Shown: positions 47,667 to 58,444, counted from the stretch's first letter. The stretch: 64,000 nucleotides of DNA from Macrococcus brunensis (GCF_004359615.1 NZ_SCWA01000003.1:62001-126000); one strand, 5' to 3'. Notes: generated by a model not told the origin, from the sequence alone. Made by a program: numbers and translations.

Positions 47667-48674
47667 TTACTGCCCCTTTCGGTAAGTCAGACGGACATCA
47701 TCTTCAAACTGCTGAATATCCACTAGTCTGAGCTGAGTCATCCGACTTTCTTCTGTATGATAAAAACGATTGTTCAATGTGCCGCCAAGTAGTTTCGGGG
47801 CGTAATAAATGACGACTTCATCAAAACAATCCTGTTCTATAAATTCACTGATGACGCCGGAACCACCTTCTATCATCAGCCGGCTGATGCCTGCCTGATA
47901 GAGAAGTTCCAGGAGATGTGCCGGACGGAAATCTTGTGTGATTAAAGTCTCCGCATGCGGGATTTCTGCCGGGCTGATAACGAGGATTCTCTGTCCGTTC
48001 ATTCTATCCGCTTCGTGGAGCGTTACATCTCCCGACTGCGAGATAATCACCTTGGCAGGCTCCTTGTCACTGACATGACGCGCATCGAGCTTTGGCTTAT
48101 CGATTTCATAAGTTTTTCTGCCGACGAGTACTGCATCCTGACTATGTCTAAGTCGGTGTACATCCTGACGTGAAGCCGTGTTTGTCAGCCATTTACTGTT
48201 GTCAAAGTCATCGGCAAGTTTACCGTCAAGTGTCGAAGCCAGCTTCAGCGTGACATAAGGACGTTTCTCCTCTTTTGAAGTAAAGAAAGCCTCATAAAAC
48301 GCGGAGATGGCAGAGTCAGGCGCATGAATCACTTCTATACCATGTGATTCCATATATCGAATACCTGTATCATCCAGACTAGTATCACGAACAGCAAAGA
48401 CGACCTTTGTGATACCTGCCTGAATAATCGCTTCAGTACAAGGCGGTGTCTTGCCTGTGTGATTACAAGGTTCAAGCGTGCAGTAAAGTGTTGCGTCTGT
48501 TGCATCTCCTGCCATTTTGATCGCCTGCACCTCAGCATGCGCGGTTCCTTCCTTGAGATGAGCACCTATACCGATGATGACGCCATTTTTTACAATGATG
48601 CAGCCCACTGCCGGATTACGTCCGGTCTGTCCCGCCGTCATTTTAACGAGTTCAAAAGCTTGTTTAAGATACAT
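47667..48674 (-). CDS. ribD: Riboflavin deaminase / reductase RibD
   Basis: About 335 residues. N-terminal deaminase with zinc ligands HAEVQAI and CTLEPCNHTGKTPPC; C-terminal reductase (VTLKLASTLDGKLA, MIEGGSGVISEFI). Start at 48674 (MYLKQAFELVKM) follows GAGGAGG; nineteen upstream codons cross the terminator and are not coding. First gene of ribDE(BA)H, under the FMN riboswitch. Confidence 0.96.
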   Translation of the reverse strand: MYLKQAFELVKMTAGQTGRNPAVGCIIVKNGVIIGIGAHLKEGTAHAEVQAIKMAGDATDATLYCTLEPCNHTGKTPPCTEAIIQAGITKVVFAVRDTSLDDTGIRYMESHGIEVIHAPDSAISAFYEAFFTSKEEKRPYVTLKLASTLDGKLADDFDNSKWLTNTASRQDVHRLRHSQDAVLVGRKTYEIDKPKLDARHVSDKEPAKVIISQSGDVTLHEADRMNGQRILVISPAEIPHAETLITQDFRPAHLLELLYQAGISRLMIEGGSGVISEFIEQDCFDEVVIYYAPKLLGGTLNNRFYHTEESRMTQLRLVDIQQFEDDVRLTYRKGQ

Positions 48675-48689
48675 CTGTTCCTCCTCAAA

Positions 48690-48716
48690 ATAAAAAGGCG
48701 CCCTGAGAGGCGCCTT
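48690..48716 (-). terminator. Riboswitch terminator before ribD
   Basis: AAGGCGCC / GGCGCCTT stem followed by T5 on the minus strand, 15 nt before the ribosome site. It is the expression platform of the FMN riboswitch. Confidence 0.88.
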
Positions 48717-48793
48717 GAATTTAGGTATCACAAATAAGACCTTGTAAGCATTAAAAAGTCATGGTCAAATAAACCATCTTACAATGGTGTCTT

Positions 48794-48921
48794 ATTCTTT
48801 CTCCCATCCAGACTTTAACTGTCGGCTTCAGAATTTCACTGAATCAGCCAATATCGAACATCGATAAAGGGTCGCGGGCTATGACCGCCGGTTGGGAATT
48901 TCACCCTGCCCCGAAAGAATG
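48794..48921 (-). promoter_or_regulatory. FMN riboswitch (RFN element) of the rib operon
   Basis: The minus strand shows the RFN core: TTCGGGGCAGGGTGAAATTC, CCGGCGGTCATAGCCCGCGACCC and AAAGTCTGGATGGGAGAAAG closing the stem. FMN binding would favour the terminator at 48690-48716. Confidence 0.96.
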
Positions 48922-49050
48922 TATGAAGTTATGTTAGTTGCCTAACGTATTAATCGTACAGCTTCTAAGCATTAAATGCAAGATGAAGGTAGTTAGAATA
49001 AAAAGTTGATGCAATTGATCGTTTTTGCACCAGCTTTCACCTCTCCCAAC

Positions 49051-49076
49051 AAAAAAAGCACTTTCAACGAGTGCTT
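49051..49076 (-). terminator. Terminator of the FAD-dependent gene
   Basis: AAGCACT / AGTGCTT stem with T7 on the minus strand. The gap between it and the riboswitch (48922-49050) shows no gene. Confidence 0.85.
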
Positions 49077-49084
49077 CCATCAAC

Positions 49085-50539
49085 CTATTTAATACGATCA
49101 TAGAACGCTTTGACGTCCCGGCGTGCTTCTAACAACAATTCATAGACACCATTGTTCTTCATATTGACGCCACCTGTCAGCTGTCCTAACGCAACAAAAT
49201 CGTCAAGTACGCCGTATTTCGGACTGATAACTCGCCCGTCGCCTGGCATCACTTGAATACCACCGTCTGCATGTTCAGCAATCAGACTGTCATTCAGCAG
49301 ACCTTCAAGCATCGGACTAACCTCAGTTTTACTTAAATATTTAGCTGGACCTGTCGCATTGATGACATAATGTACACGGTCTTCAGAACCATCTTCATAT
49401 TGAAGACGATATTTACGATATTTATATTCGATAGCTTCCAGCCCTGCTTTAATCACGACTCTGTTATTTTCAATATGGTCGATCAGTTCTTCCGCGCTTG
49501 GTTCTGGCATCGGATTTGAATAGTGATCGACGAATGGTGCGTGCTCTTCTTGATAGCGTGCTTTATCTTCCTTAGTCATATAAGGCCAGATTTGCGACGC
49601 TTCGAACATGATCTGATAAAACATCGACTGCAGTGCGCCGATAGCTTCATGATTTTTCAGGTCAAACTGCATCGCTTTCACTGGATCTTTGCGTGAGACA
49701 CCGTAGAATTTTTCAAAATCTACGCCTTGATGATCACATTCTTTCTTAAAGAGTTCCACTACTTTATCCAGAGGAATAAAGTCATTATTTTTCTTACGGA
49801 TTTTACGGAAACTCGCTGCTGTCCAGTACTTCATTTTGAACGTCACCATCTTACCGCGCACGGATTGCACTTCTCCTGAATGAGAGGCAACGAGCACTTT
49901 AGAGCCTTCTTTCGTTAAATAGCGCATACAGTCCAGTCCACTGAGTCCGGCACCAATTACCGCATAATCTTTCTCTGTTTCTACTTCAAGAGTATGAAGC
50001 GGATATGGCCATGAAATGAAGTGATCCGTTTCCTTCAGTTTATAAGGATCCTTTGCCGGCAGTTGTCCCGCTGTCATAAAAAGATGATCAAACTGATACT
50101 TCTGATCCTGTGTTTCAAGCTCATAGCCCCCAGGACGTTTCTTCACCGCGCGAATATAATCGGTCACCACTGTAACCTTGCCTTTTTTAATAAGCGCTTC
50201 AAACTGCGCTTCCATATATTTGCCGAACAACTGACGAGAGAAGTAGATGTTGCCCTCCTCGTTCGAATTATCCCCTTCACGCGCCTGAATTTCTTCTACA
50301 GAGCGGTTCTCTTCCACCCATTTCATAAAGTCATCTTTCTTATTCCGTTTCATAGACAACTGATTTGCCGGGTAATTGAGCAGCATTTCCACATCTTCAT
50401 ATTGAAAAGCACGTCCCTTACCCATATACTTTTTGTCATCAAAAACTGTGATTTCCAGTTTCTTGCCGAGTTTATGATTCAGTAAATACTTAAGGACGTG
50501 GGTCCCGGCTACGCCACCACCGATAATTGCTACTTTCAT
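49085..50539 (-). CDS. FAD/NAD(P)-binding protein (NAD_binding_9 type)
   Basis: A 484-residue flavoprotein with an N-terminal dinucleotide fold (VAIIGGGVAGTHVLKYLLNH), a second one near 200 (YAVIGAGLSGLDCMRYL) and an ATG motif near the end (VINATGPAKYLS). It resembles lysine-N-hydroxylase-like oxidoreductases of unknown substrate that lie beside the rib genes in staphylococci. Flavin supply may explain that position. Start after AAGGAGG. Confidence 0.8.
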   Translation of the reverse strand: MKVAIIGGGVAGTHVLKYLLNHKLGKKLEITVFDDKKYMGKGRAFQYEDVEMLLNYPANQLSMKRNKKDDFMKWVEENRSVEEIQAREGDNSNEEGNIYFSRQLFGKYMEAQFEALIKKGKVTVVTDYIRAVKKRPGGYELETQDQKYQFDHLFMTAGQLPAKDPYKLKETDHFISWPYPLHTLEVETEKDYAVIGAGLSGLDCMRYLTKEGSKVLVASHSGEVQSVRGKMVTFKMKYWTAASFRKIRKKNNDFIPLDKVVELFKKECDHQGVDFEKFYGVSRKDPVKAMQFDLKNHEAIGALQSMFYQIMFEASQIWPYMTKEDKARYQEEHAPFVDHYSNPMPEPSAEELIDHIENNRVVIKAGLEAIEYKYRKYRLQYEDGSEDRVHYVINATGPAKYLSKTEVSPMLEGLLNDSLIAEHADGGIQVMPGDGRVISPKYGVLDDFVALGQLTGGVNMKNNGVYELLLEARRDVKAFYDRIK

Positions 50540-50586
50540 ATTGTCCTCCTTAAAATGTTCATTTTATCTATCATACCCTACTTCAG

Positions 50587-50616
50587 TTGCGAATAAGACA
50601 TTAATGTTATTATACT
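50587..50616 (+). promoter_or_regulatory. Promoter of the 50.6-kb lipoprotein gene
   Basis: TTGCGA, 18 bp, TATACT. Confidence 0.55.
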
Positions 50617-50645
50617 AAAGAGACTATGAATTTCGGAGGTTCGAT

Positions 50646-51359
50646 ATGTATAAAAGATTATCTGCTGTATTCCTTGCATCAGCTTTACTGGCTGGCTGTC
50701 AGTCAGAAGAGGCCGTCAAAGTGACAGATACAGCGTCACAGATTAAGGCTGCACAGCAAATGAAAGACGATGTAAAATCTTATGCATCCACTTATAAGAC
50801 TCAGTCAACAGAAAACAATAAAGAAACACAGACTTATCTCGGACTTAAAAAAGATGAGGATGACAATCAGGAAGTAACCGTCAAGAATTCAGAAGAAGAC
50901 GGTAAATTCTATGTCTATGATAAGAAAGCTATTCTGCAGAGAGAAGGCGAATGGGTGGATATATCGAAACTCGGTGGTTCTCAGCTGCTTTCGATGACAA
51001 AACCGCTTCTCTACAGCGAGCAGTTTCAGCTACTCGACAAGATGACAGCTGCCAAGTACAAAGACCATACACTGACACAGACAATTAACGGCTATGATGA
51101 ATACCTGAAAGTTTTCGGTCAGAGCAAAGAAGATAAAAAAGCCATCAATAATCTGAAGAAAACTTATCCAGACATTCAAAACGAGATCACTTTTACTTTC
51201 GATAAACGCAATCAGATTGAGAAAATTACCAATGACCTGAAACTTAAAAATGACAAAACCACTGTCCATAACAATGGAGTGACAACTTTCTCAGAAATCA
51301 ATAGTGTCCGCCTCGATATTCCTGGCCCCGTTAAACATGCCAAGGAAGTCGGTGCATAA
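50646..51359 (+). CDS. Lipoprotein of unknown function
   Basis: A 237-residue lipoprotein: signal peptide with lipobox LLAGC (Cys about 18), then a polar domain with the pattern of DUF6612/LolA-like lipid carriers (ADDxK helices, YLGLKKDEDD, DGKFYVYDKKAI...GEWVDISKL). Start after CGGAGG. Monocistronic with its own promoter and terminator. The fold suggestion is weak. Confidence 0.75.
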   Translation: MYKRLSAVFLASALLAGCQSEEAVKVTDTASQIKAAQQMKDDVKSYASTYKTQSTENNKETQTYLGLKKDEDDNQEVTVKNSEEDGKFYVYDKKAILQREGEWVDISKLGGSQLLSMTKPLLYSEQFQLLDKMTAAKYKDHTLTQTINGYDEYLKVFGQSKEDKKAINNLKKTYPDIQNEITFTFDKRNQIEKITNDLKLKNDKTTVHNNGVTTFSEINSVRLDIPGPVKHAKEVGA

Positions 51360-51361
51360 AA

Positions 51362-51391
51362 AATAGGCCATCTCATTCGAGATGGCCTATT
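51362..51391. terminator. Bidirectional terminator
   Basis: AATAGGCCATCTC / GAGATGGCCTATT stem with ATTC loop, between the lipoprotein and efflux genes. Confidence 0.85.
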
Positions 51392-52796
51392 GTTCTTCAG
51401 GTGGTACGCTGCGCGTGATAAACAGTGACATGATGAGACCTGCAACGACCAGTGCCGTCGCAAACCAGTAGGCATGATGAACACCAACCGTCAGGGCATC
51501 ATTAATCTGCGCCGTTGTCGGTTTCGTAATACCATCGAGCGCTTTTTGCTGACCACTTGTCATAATTGTGATAAAGAGTGATACACCCATCGCTCCTGCA
51601 AGAGGCTGCATCATATTACTGATGGCAGTCCCATGCGGATAAAGTCGTTTCGGCAGCTGATTCAGTGCGTTTGTATTACTCGGCATCATAATCATCGAAA
51701 TACTGATCATGAGTAGAATATGCGCAATGATAAAAATGACTACTGAAATACCCGGATGAATGACAGAGTAAAAGAACATGACCAAAGCAAGCACAAGCAT
51801 GCCCGGGATAATCATTTTACGAGGACCGATAGTGTCAAAGATCCGACCCATGACAGGTGACAGAAAACCATTCAGCAGCGCGCCCGGCAGCAGAATCATA
51901 CCGACTATTTTAGCTGAGAACATCATCGGACCTTGCAGATACATCGGCATGACGATATTGGAGGCAAACATTGCCATGACCACTACTGCAAATATCACCA
52001 TACCGCGACTATAGTTCGTATATTTGAACACCGCAAGGTCAAGCATCGGCTCAGCCAGTGTGCGCTGACGCAGCCCGAAGATGATTAAAGCCGCTGTTCC
52101 CAGGATAATCGTCGCTAAAACAACCGGATTCGTAAAACCGCCTGCACTTGTCCCGACTGCACTGAATCCATAGATCACACTCGCTACGCCCAGTGATGAC
52201 AGAAGTCCTGACAGCACATCGATCTTCGGTCTCGTGACTTCAGTGACGTTTTCAAGATAGCGCAGTGCCAGCAGAATAGAGCCGATGACGAACGGTACTA
52301 CGACGAAGAATAACCAGCGCCAGCCTAATAAATCAACGATAATACCTGATAATGTCGGACCGATAGCCGGCGCAAACATCATCACGAGACCAAAGTTCCC
52401 CATGGCCTTACCGCGTTCATGCGGCTCAAATAACAGCAGCATCGCGGTCATGATGGTCGGGATCAAAAGACCCGTACCTGCTGCCTGGATCATCCGGCCG
52501 GCTAACAGCATCGGAAAGTTAACCGAGAAGCCTGCGATCAATGTGCCGATAAGGAAGATGCTCATCAGACCGATAAACATCTGTCTCGTCGTGAACCACT
52601 GGACAAGTGAAGCTGATAGAGGCATCAGCATGCCCATCACCAACATAAAGCCTGTAGCGAGCCACTGGACAGTCGGCGCATCAATCTCGAAATAATGCAT
52701 CAGTTCTGTTAAAGCGATGTTGAGCAGTGTTTCATTTAAAAACGTAAAGAATGCACCTGTCATAAAGATTATCATGATCAGATTAGATTTTTTCAT
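51387..52796 (-). CDS. DHA2-family multidrug efflux MFS transporter
   Basis: A 469-residue transporter with 14 predicted helices (start NLIMIIFMTGAFFTFLNETLLNIAL; QWLATGFMLVMGMLMPLSASL; motif C-like GPTLSGIIVD). The EmrB/QacA/LmrB type exports drugs using the proton gradient. An operator-like repeat overlaps its promoter, suggesting control by a MarR or TetR regulator not seen in the window. Start after AAAGGA. Confidence 0.87.
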   Translation of the reverse strand: MKKSNLIMIIFMTGAFFTFLNETLLNIALTELMHYFEIDAPTVQWLATGFMLVMGMLMPLSASLVQWFTTRQMFIGLMSIFLIGTLIAGFSVNFPMLLAGRMIQAAGTGLLIPTIMTAMLLLFEPHERGKAMGNFGLVMMFAPAIGPTLSGIIVDLLGWRWLFFVVVPFVIGSILLALRYLENVTEVTRPKIDVLSGLLSSLGVASVIYGFSAVGTSAGGFTNPVVLATIILGTAALIIFGLRQRTLAEPMLDLAVFKYTNYSRGMVIFAVVVMAMFASNIVMPMYLQGPMMFSAKIVGMILLPGALLNGFLSPVMGRIFDTIGPRKMIIPGMLVLALVMFFYSVIHPGISVVIFIIAHILLMISISMIMMPSNTNALNQLPKRLYPHGTAISNMMQPLAGAMGVSLFITIMTSGQQKALDGITKPTTAQINDALTVGVHHAYWFATALVVAGLIMSLFITRSVPPEEQ

Positions 52797-52843
52797 TCAG
52801 TTTCCTTTCTATTGCCTCTAATAACTTTCAAGCGATATGACTA

Positions 52844-52876
52844 TCTATACATCTACTTTATCACATTAACAAAGTA
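52844..52876 (-). promoter_or_regulatory. Promoter and operator-like repeat of the efflux gene
   Basis: Minus-strand TTGTTA (52867-52872), 17 bp, TATAGA (52844-52849). An inverted repeat TACTTTATCA-CAT-TAACAAAGTA (52854-52876, 8 of 10 positions paired) covers the -35 and half of the spacer. Confidence 0.55.
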
Positions 52877-53014
52877 AACATCATTTCAATACTCCGTAAA
52901 TAAAAATGTCGCAGTTCATCTTTAAACTTCGACATTCATCATGCCGGATAAATAGAGGCCAGTCGTGCATAATATGCTTCCACTTGCTGCATCAATGGTC
53001 AATATGATTAAAAA

Positions 53015-53044
53015 AAGGATGTGGGACGAATTATCTCACACCCT
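53015..53044 (-). terminator. Terminator of the NTF2-like gene
   Basis: GGGTGTGAG / CCCACATCC imperfect stem followed by T7 on the minus strand. It resembles the GTGGGACRR type elements common after staphylococcal genes. The rest of 52880-53010 shows no gene. Confidence 0.7.
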
Positions 53045-53401
53045 TGTTAATTCCAGTTCTTCAGCATACAGTCTGACCAGCTTAAACCCATCATCAACTT
53101 TCTGGAACGTCAGCAACCAGGCTACTTTCTCTCTTTTTCTTTCTAGGTCTTTCAGCTCACGACTGACTTCCATAAAAGCAATCACCCGTTCTTGTATGTT
53201 TGCCTTATATATAATATCAAAATCCCAGTGCTCTGTTTCAGCTATCTTGCTTTCAATGCGTGCCAGGAATGCAGCACGTTCCAGATTAAGTCTTGTACCG
53301 TCCACTTCTACAATTGAGGTGAAAACTTCATCAGCCACGATGTTATCCACGGCTTTCATATCCTTTTTCTTCACAGCGATTAAAAATTCAAAATATGGCA
53401 T
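53036..53401 (-). CDS. Small NTF2/SnoaL-like protein, unknown
   Basis: A 121-residue soluble protein with alpha-beta pattern (MPYFEFLIAVKKKDMKAVDNIVADEVFTSIVEVDGTRLNLERAAFLARIE) like DUF4440/SnoaL ligand-binding folds. No catalytic residue can be named. ATG follows GGGGAA. Stands alone. Confidence 0.65.
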   Translation of the reverse strand: MPYFEFLIAVKKKDMKAVDNIVADEVFTSIVEVDGTRLNLERAAFLARIESKIAETEHWDFDIIYKANIQERVIAFMEVSRELKDLERKREKVAWLLTFQKVDDGFKLVRLYAEELELTRV

Positions 53402-53460
53402 GTCTGTTCCCCTATCGTCGTTGTTATAATGTTTGATTTATACCATGATGATGCTTGTCG

Positions 53461-53487
53461 TTGATATAATTTCAATCATTATATCAA
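53461..53487. promoter_or_regulatory. Long perfect inverted repeat in an AT-rich gap
   Basis: TTGATATAAT-TTCAATC-ATTATATCAA: 10-bp perfect arms with a 7-nt centre, no T-run, so more like an operator than a terminator. It is 60 bp upstream of the NTF2-like gene. The rest of 53490-53650 is AT-rich and shows no gene. Confidence 0.45.
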
Positions 53488-53650
53488 GAACACAATTCAT
53501 TCTATATTATATTTGTATGACAGAAAGGGTAATAGCATATTATCAAATGCATTTATATTACATATAAAAAACATTGTGCTGTACATAATTATATATTAAA
53601 TAATTTTATCAATTAATGAGATGATCTATTCAAGTTCATCAAGCATTGAA

Positions 53651-55129
<1,479 letters not shown>

Positions 55130-55321
55130 CTAATGTCCAAAAATAAGCCAGCCTGCAAGTATCAACAGCAATAAGAAAACAATGCCCATCCCCATCATCT
55201 TTGTACTTACACTACCTGTCAGATCGTTCAATCCATGCTGTGCATCATTAAAAGTATTACCTGCTACATTACGTTTTAGTTCTTCCTGTCTTAGACGTTC
55301 TCTTTCCTCTTCTGGTCTCAT
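55130..55321 (-). CDS. Small membrane protein (DUF6366-like)
   Basis: A 63-residue protein: charged N-terminus (RPEEERERLRQEELKRN), short linker and one C-terminal helix (GMGIVFLLLLILAGWLIFG). It looks like the DUF6366 proteins of Bacillus and Staphylococcus; function unknown. Start at 55321 follows AAGGGG. It is upstream of the glucosidase in the same direction. Confidence 0.7.
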   Translation of the reverse strand: MRPEEERERLRQEELKRNVAGNTFNDAQHGLNDLTGSVSTKMMGMGIVFLLLLILAGWLIFGH

Positions 55322-55377
55322 CTTCCCATCCCCTTTTAGTTTTATCATACCAGAGATTGCCAGTCGCTTATCATAAA

Positions 55378-55403
55378 AAAGACAGATATGACTATCTGTC
55401 TTT
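55378..55403 (-). terminator. Terminator
   Basis: AAAGACAGATA / TATCTGTCTTT stem with T6 on the minus strand. It lies upstream of the DUF6366-like gene, so it must end a minus-strand transcript from 55400-55660. Confidence 0.85.
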
Positions 55404-55640
55404 CTCTTCAGAATTATTGAGTGGCTTCAATATTTTCAGCATATTATGATCATAGAAACAGAATAAAATGGTCGCTATATATTTTTGAAGTACATGAGTG
55501 ATAAAATAAAGGATATCAGTGCGATTAAAATGATCGTTTTTGAGAGAATCAACCATTAAAATTACTTGAAAGCTGTTCTTGGCGCAGTTCAAAGAAAAGC
55601 CAGACAGCAGCCACTCGACTCTCTACAGGTATTTAGAGAA
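55392..55640 (-). pseudogene. Possible gene remnant on the minus strand
   Basis: An open frame of about 80 codons (VEWLLSGFSLNCAKNSF ... NSEEKDR) ends inside the terminator above, as real genes often do. It has no ATG with a ribosome site; upstream in the same frame is a TAG after KYL, possibly a mutated CAG. It may be the 3' end of a decayed gene. No family is recognised. Confidence 0.3.
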
Positions 55641-55662
55641 ATAATTTAAAAGGAAGATCATC

Positions 55663-56208
55663 ATGGACAAACTGTTTTTTGACAACTTCAATGTCATCAT
55701 CAGAACATTTTTAATCGGGATTATGGCCTATACGGCCCTTATCATCCTGCTGAGAGCAAGCGGCAAACGCACACTGACGAAACTCAATGCATTCGACCTC
55801 ATTGTGACCATTGCGCTTGGTTCTACACTAGCAAGCATCATGACCAGTAAAGACATCGCATTACTCCAGGGAATCGTCGCATTCGCCACATTGATCGGCC
55901 TGCAGCTGCTCCTGACCAAACTATCACTCATCAATCCGAAAGTCAGTGAAATCATCAAATCAAATCCTACGCTACTCTATTACAAGGGCCAGTTTCTGAA
56001 AGAAGCGATGAAGAAAGAACGTCTGCTAGAAACAGAAGTTAAGCAGGCCGTGCGTTCACAAGGTCACGCCTCACTGTCAGAGATAGAAGCCATCATCCTC
56101 GAGACAGATGGAACCTTATCCATCTTAAAACCTGATCAGTCCCTTGAACAAACTTTACTAGAAAAAGTCAGCTATCCATCTAAAGATGACTCAACTTATG
56201 ACAATTAA
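55663..56208 (+). CDS. DUF421 (YetF-like) membrane protein
   Basis: A 181-residue protein. Two to three N-terminal helices (FLIGIMAYTALIILLRASGKRTLTKLNAFDLIVTIALGSTLASI) followed by the cytoplasmic DUF421 domain (NPTLLYYKGQFLKEAMKKERL, EIEAIILETDGTLSI). Function is unknown; B. subtilis relatives are spore or membrane proteins. Start after AAGGAAG. Confidence 0.9.
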   Translation: MDKLFFDNFNVIIRTFLIGIMAYTALIILLRASGKRTLTKLNAFDLIVTIALGSTLASIMTSKDIALLQGIVAFATLIGLQLLLTKLSLINPKVSEIIKSNPTLLYYKGQFLKEAMKKERLLETEVKQAVRSQGHASLSEIEAIILETDGTLSILKPDQSLEQTLLEKVSYPSKDDSTYDN

Positions 56209-56225
56209 TTTATGATCTCAAAAAA

Positions 56226-56256
56226 GTACTTTTCGTAAACATGACGAAAAGTGCTT
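56226..56256. terminator. Bidirectional terminator
   Basis: AAAAGTACTTTTCG / CGAAAAGTGCTTTT stem with T-runs on both sides. Confidence 0.82.
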
Positions 56257-56413
56257 TTATATAGTCACTTATAAAATTGCCTCTGCACTCAGACGTCGCA
56301 ATACAACAATATCTGTTTTTCTGTCATAAAACTGCACGATTGCTTCAGCACTTTTCAAATTCACCCTGTAATTATTCCGGTTCCTGCTGAAAGGAAACTT
56401 TAAGGCAGAAGAC

Positions 56414-57971
56414 TCACACACCCCACCACAGATGATTTTTCTTATAATAGTCTCCATGTATCGTGATTGACTGAACCTGGTCGTTTAAAGATAAGATTTC
56501 AACATGATAGCCGTTTGTTTTATTTGTGTCGTAGACAGTGTATTCGCCGCTTTCGCTGTTAATAATCTGATAGTCATAGCCCCAGGCAGTGCGTAATTCA
56601 TCAATATCAATATCTGATTCTGTAACATCCAGTGAAATAAATTCGAGTTTATCATCTATAAAAGTCATTCTCTTCAGACCGTATTCAATGTATTCTACAC
56701 CGTTCTCGTTTTGATGCCGGGAATCAGGCTCGCCTACCGCTTCAATCACTTCCTGTAACGTAGCGTTATCACCTGCATGGTAGCCTGCAATGTTATAGTC
56801 GTTACTCAATATAGAATAAGCAAAATCTTTATTAAGAATCATCTCTTTTGTAAAGCGGCCTGTATCAGCTTGTTCCAGCGAAGGGCCGGCATAATTTTCT
56901 CTGTAAATCGTAATGCCGGAAATACCAGCAGTCGGACCTATATACGGGTAAACTTCTACATAGAAACCATTGTCCTTCACTTTATCGAAACGCATATATT
57001 CACTGCCGGTATTTTCAGATTGGACCCCCCAGATTTCCTGTATATCAGGTGAGACATTTTCCTCCAGGACATTCAGCGTAATAGCGTAGATTTTATTGTC
57101 AATGATCATAAAACTGAAGTTGTCATAGTGATAGACAGTGCCCTGATCTCCGTCTTCCTTACTTTCATACATACCTAACTTTTCTATCAGATCTCCTGCA
57201 TCATCACCTGCATGATAACCCATGATATTAAATGAGTTTGACAGAACACTCTGACCGAACTCACGACTATCAATCTGAGGATAGTTGTAGTGAGCGATGC
57301 CTCGCTCCATAGAAATATTTTCATCACCTGCATGTTCATTCATGACCTGCTTCATATCATGCTTAGTGAGCCATACAACCTGACCGCTATGAATAAGAGC
57401 ATCTATACTCCTGCCATTGACGGTATAACGATACAGCATGGAAATACCACTCGGCGAAATACTTTCCCGGCTGTCCTCTTTGCCCCGTGCCTCAAAAAAC
57501 TCACTCGCGTCGAGGGTCTTCGTCAGGGGAAATAAAAACATATTTTATCTTAGAGTGATCACTCAACTGGTTCTCCTCAGTCACGCCATCAAACACTACA
57601 GCATAATCACCGAACTTAACATGCAGACCTCCCAGCATTTCTGCAGTACCGTCATAGGCGCCTAACATCTCTTTTATCTGACTATAAGTAAGTCCTGGTT
57701 CAATTCCTTGATACCCTGATCCTTTATCCTTTGTAAATTCATTAATGAGATCCTCAGACATGATATCAATAGTCTTATTCACTTTTTTGACTTCTTCAGT
57801 CACTGGATTCTCCGTCGTTTGAGCTTCTGTCGGCGGCTTTTCTGTTTTAAGAGTCACACTTTCTTCCGATGATTTTTCAGAAGCGGTTTCTTCTTTTTTA
57901 GACTCTGAATCGTTGCCACAAGCTGCCATAATCATGCTCGTTCCCATTATCACTAACGATAGTTTTCTCAT
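56414..57971 (-). pseudogene. Frameshifted repeat lipoprotein
   Basis: Two overlapping frames look like one broken gene. The first (57971-57501, start MRKLSLVIM after AAGGAG) has a lipobox MAAC, a Ser/Glu/Thr-rich linker and one repeat (YQGIEPGLTYSQIKEMLG ... YAVVFDG). It runs out of frame after FISPDEDPR at a TGA at 57501. The second (57541-56414) carries on in the +1 frame with FEARGKEDSRES and contains two more related repeats (NIMGYHAGDDAGDLIEKLG and NIAGYHAGDNATLQEVIEAVG). Repeats weakly resemble DUF4309-type lipoprotein domains. Mutation, assembly error or recoding cannot be told apart. Confidence 0.7.
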
Positions 57972-58120
57972 GAATTTCTCCTTAAATGATGAATTATTAC
58001 TATTATTATGCATCAGTAAACTTTAAATATCTAGATTATCTAGAAAAATATACAAATTTATAGCAATTTCATACATTTTAGCAAATTATATTGAACGTGA
58101 TTGATGACTGATAAAATAAA

Positions 58121-58150
58121 AAAACGACAGATTCCAATATCTGTCGTTAA
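58121..58150 (-). terminator. Terminator after the PH-domain remnant
   Basis: AACGACAGAT / ATCTGTCGTT stem with T7 on the minus strand. Confidence 0.85.
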
Positions 58151-58160
58151 AAAATATAGC

Positions 58161-58330
58161 TTACAGCACATGTCTGGAAATCAGTTGCTGAAGTGCGATG
58201 ATGTTAGTCTTCTCAGAAAGAACCTCGCTTCAACCACTTCATCGGGAAGTAAATAACCTCCAAACTCATTCTATACTTCTTGAAGATTCTGCTCGCTTGA
58301 GTTGCCCATCAACTGATCGAAAAGACCCAT
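58161..58330 (-). pseudogene. Remnant of a bacterial PH-domain protein
   Basis: Starts MGLFDQLMGNSSEQNLQEV after GAGGAAG, the usual start of bPH_1 proteins, then a TAG, then NEFGGYLLPDEVVEARFFLR in the same frame, a frameshift, and TNIIALQQLISRHVL, where the family has the (F)TNKRLI strand. A terminator follows. Only the first half of the domain (normally about 120 residues) is left. Confidence 0.65.
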
Positions 58331-58444
58331 CTACACTTCCTCATTTTTATTTATCATAGCACTCAGAATATGATAAATAAGGAAACCTAGACAGTTTTAA
58401 GGGAATTTTAAGGTAAAGAAATGTCTCACTTTTCTCCTTAATTA

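Noticed and set aside
56269-56457. 62-codon minus-strand ORF ending SAEAIL
   Set aside because: It overlaps the end of the broken lipoprotein gene and has no own ribosome site; the tail looks protein-like and ends near a terminator, so a remnant is possible, but no family is recognised.
57501-57541. Programmed frameshifting as the main reading of the split lipoprotein
   Set aside because: A +1 shift would be needed, there is no known slippery signal with a stimulating structure, and neighbouring genes are also decayed, so mutation or error is more likely.
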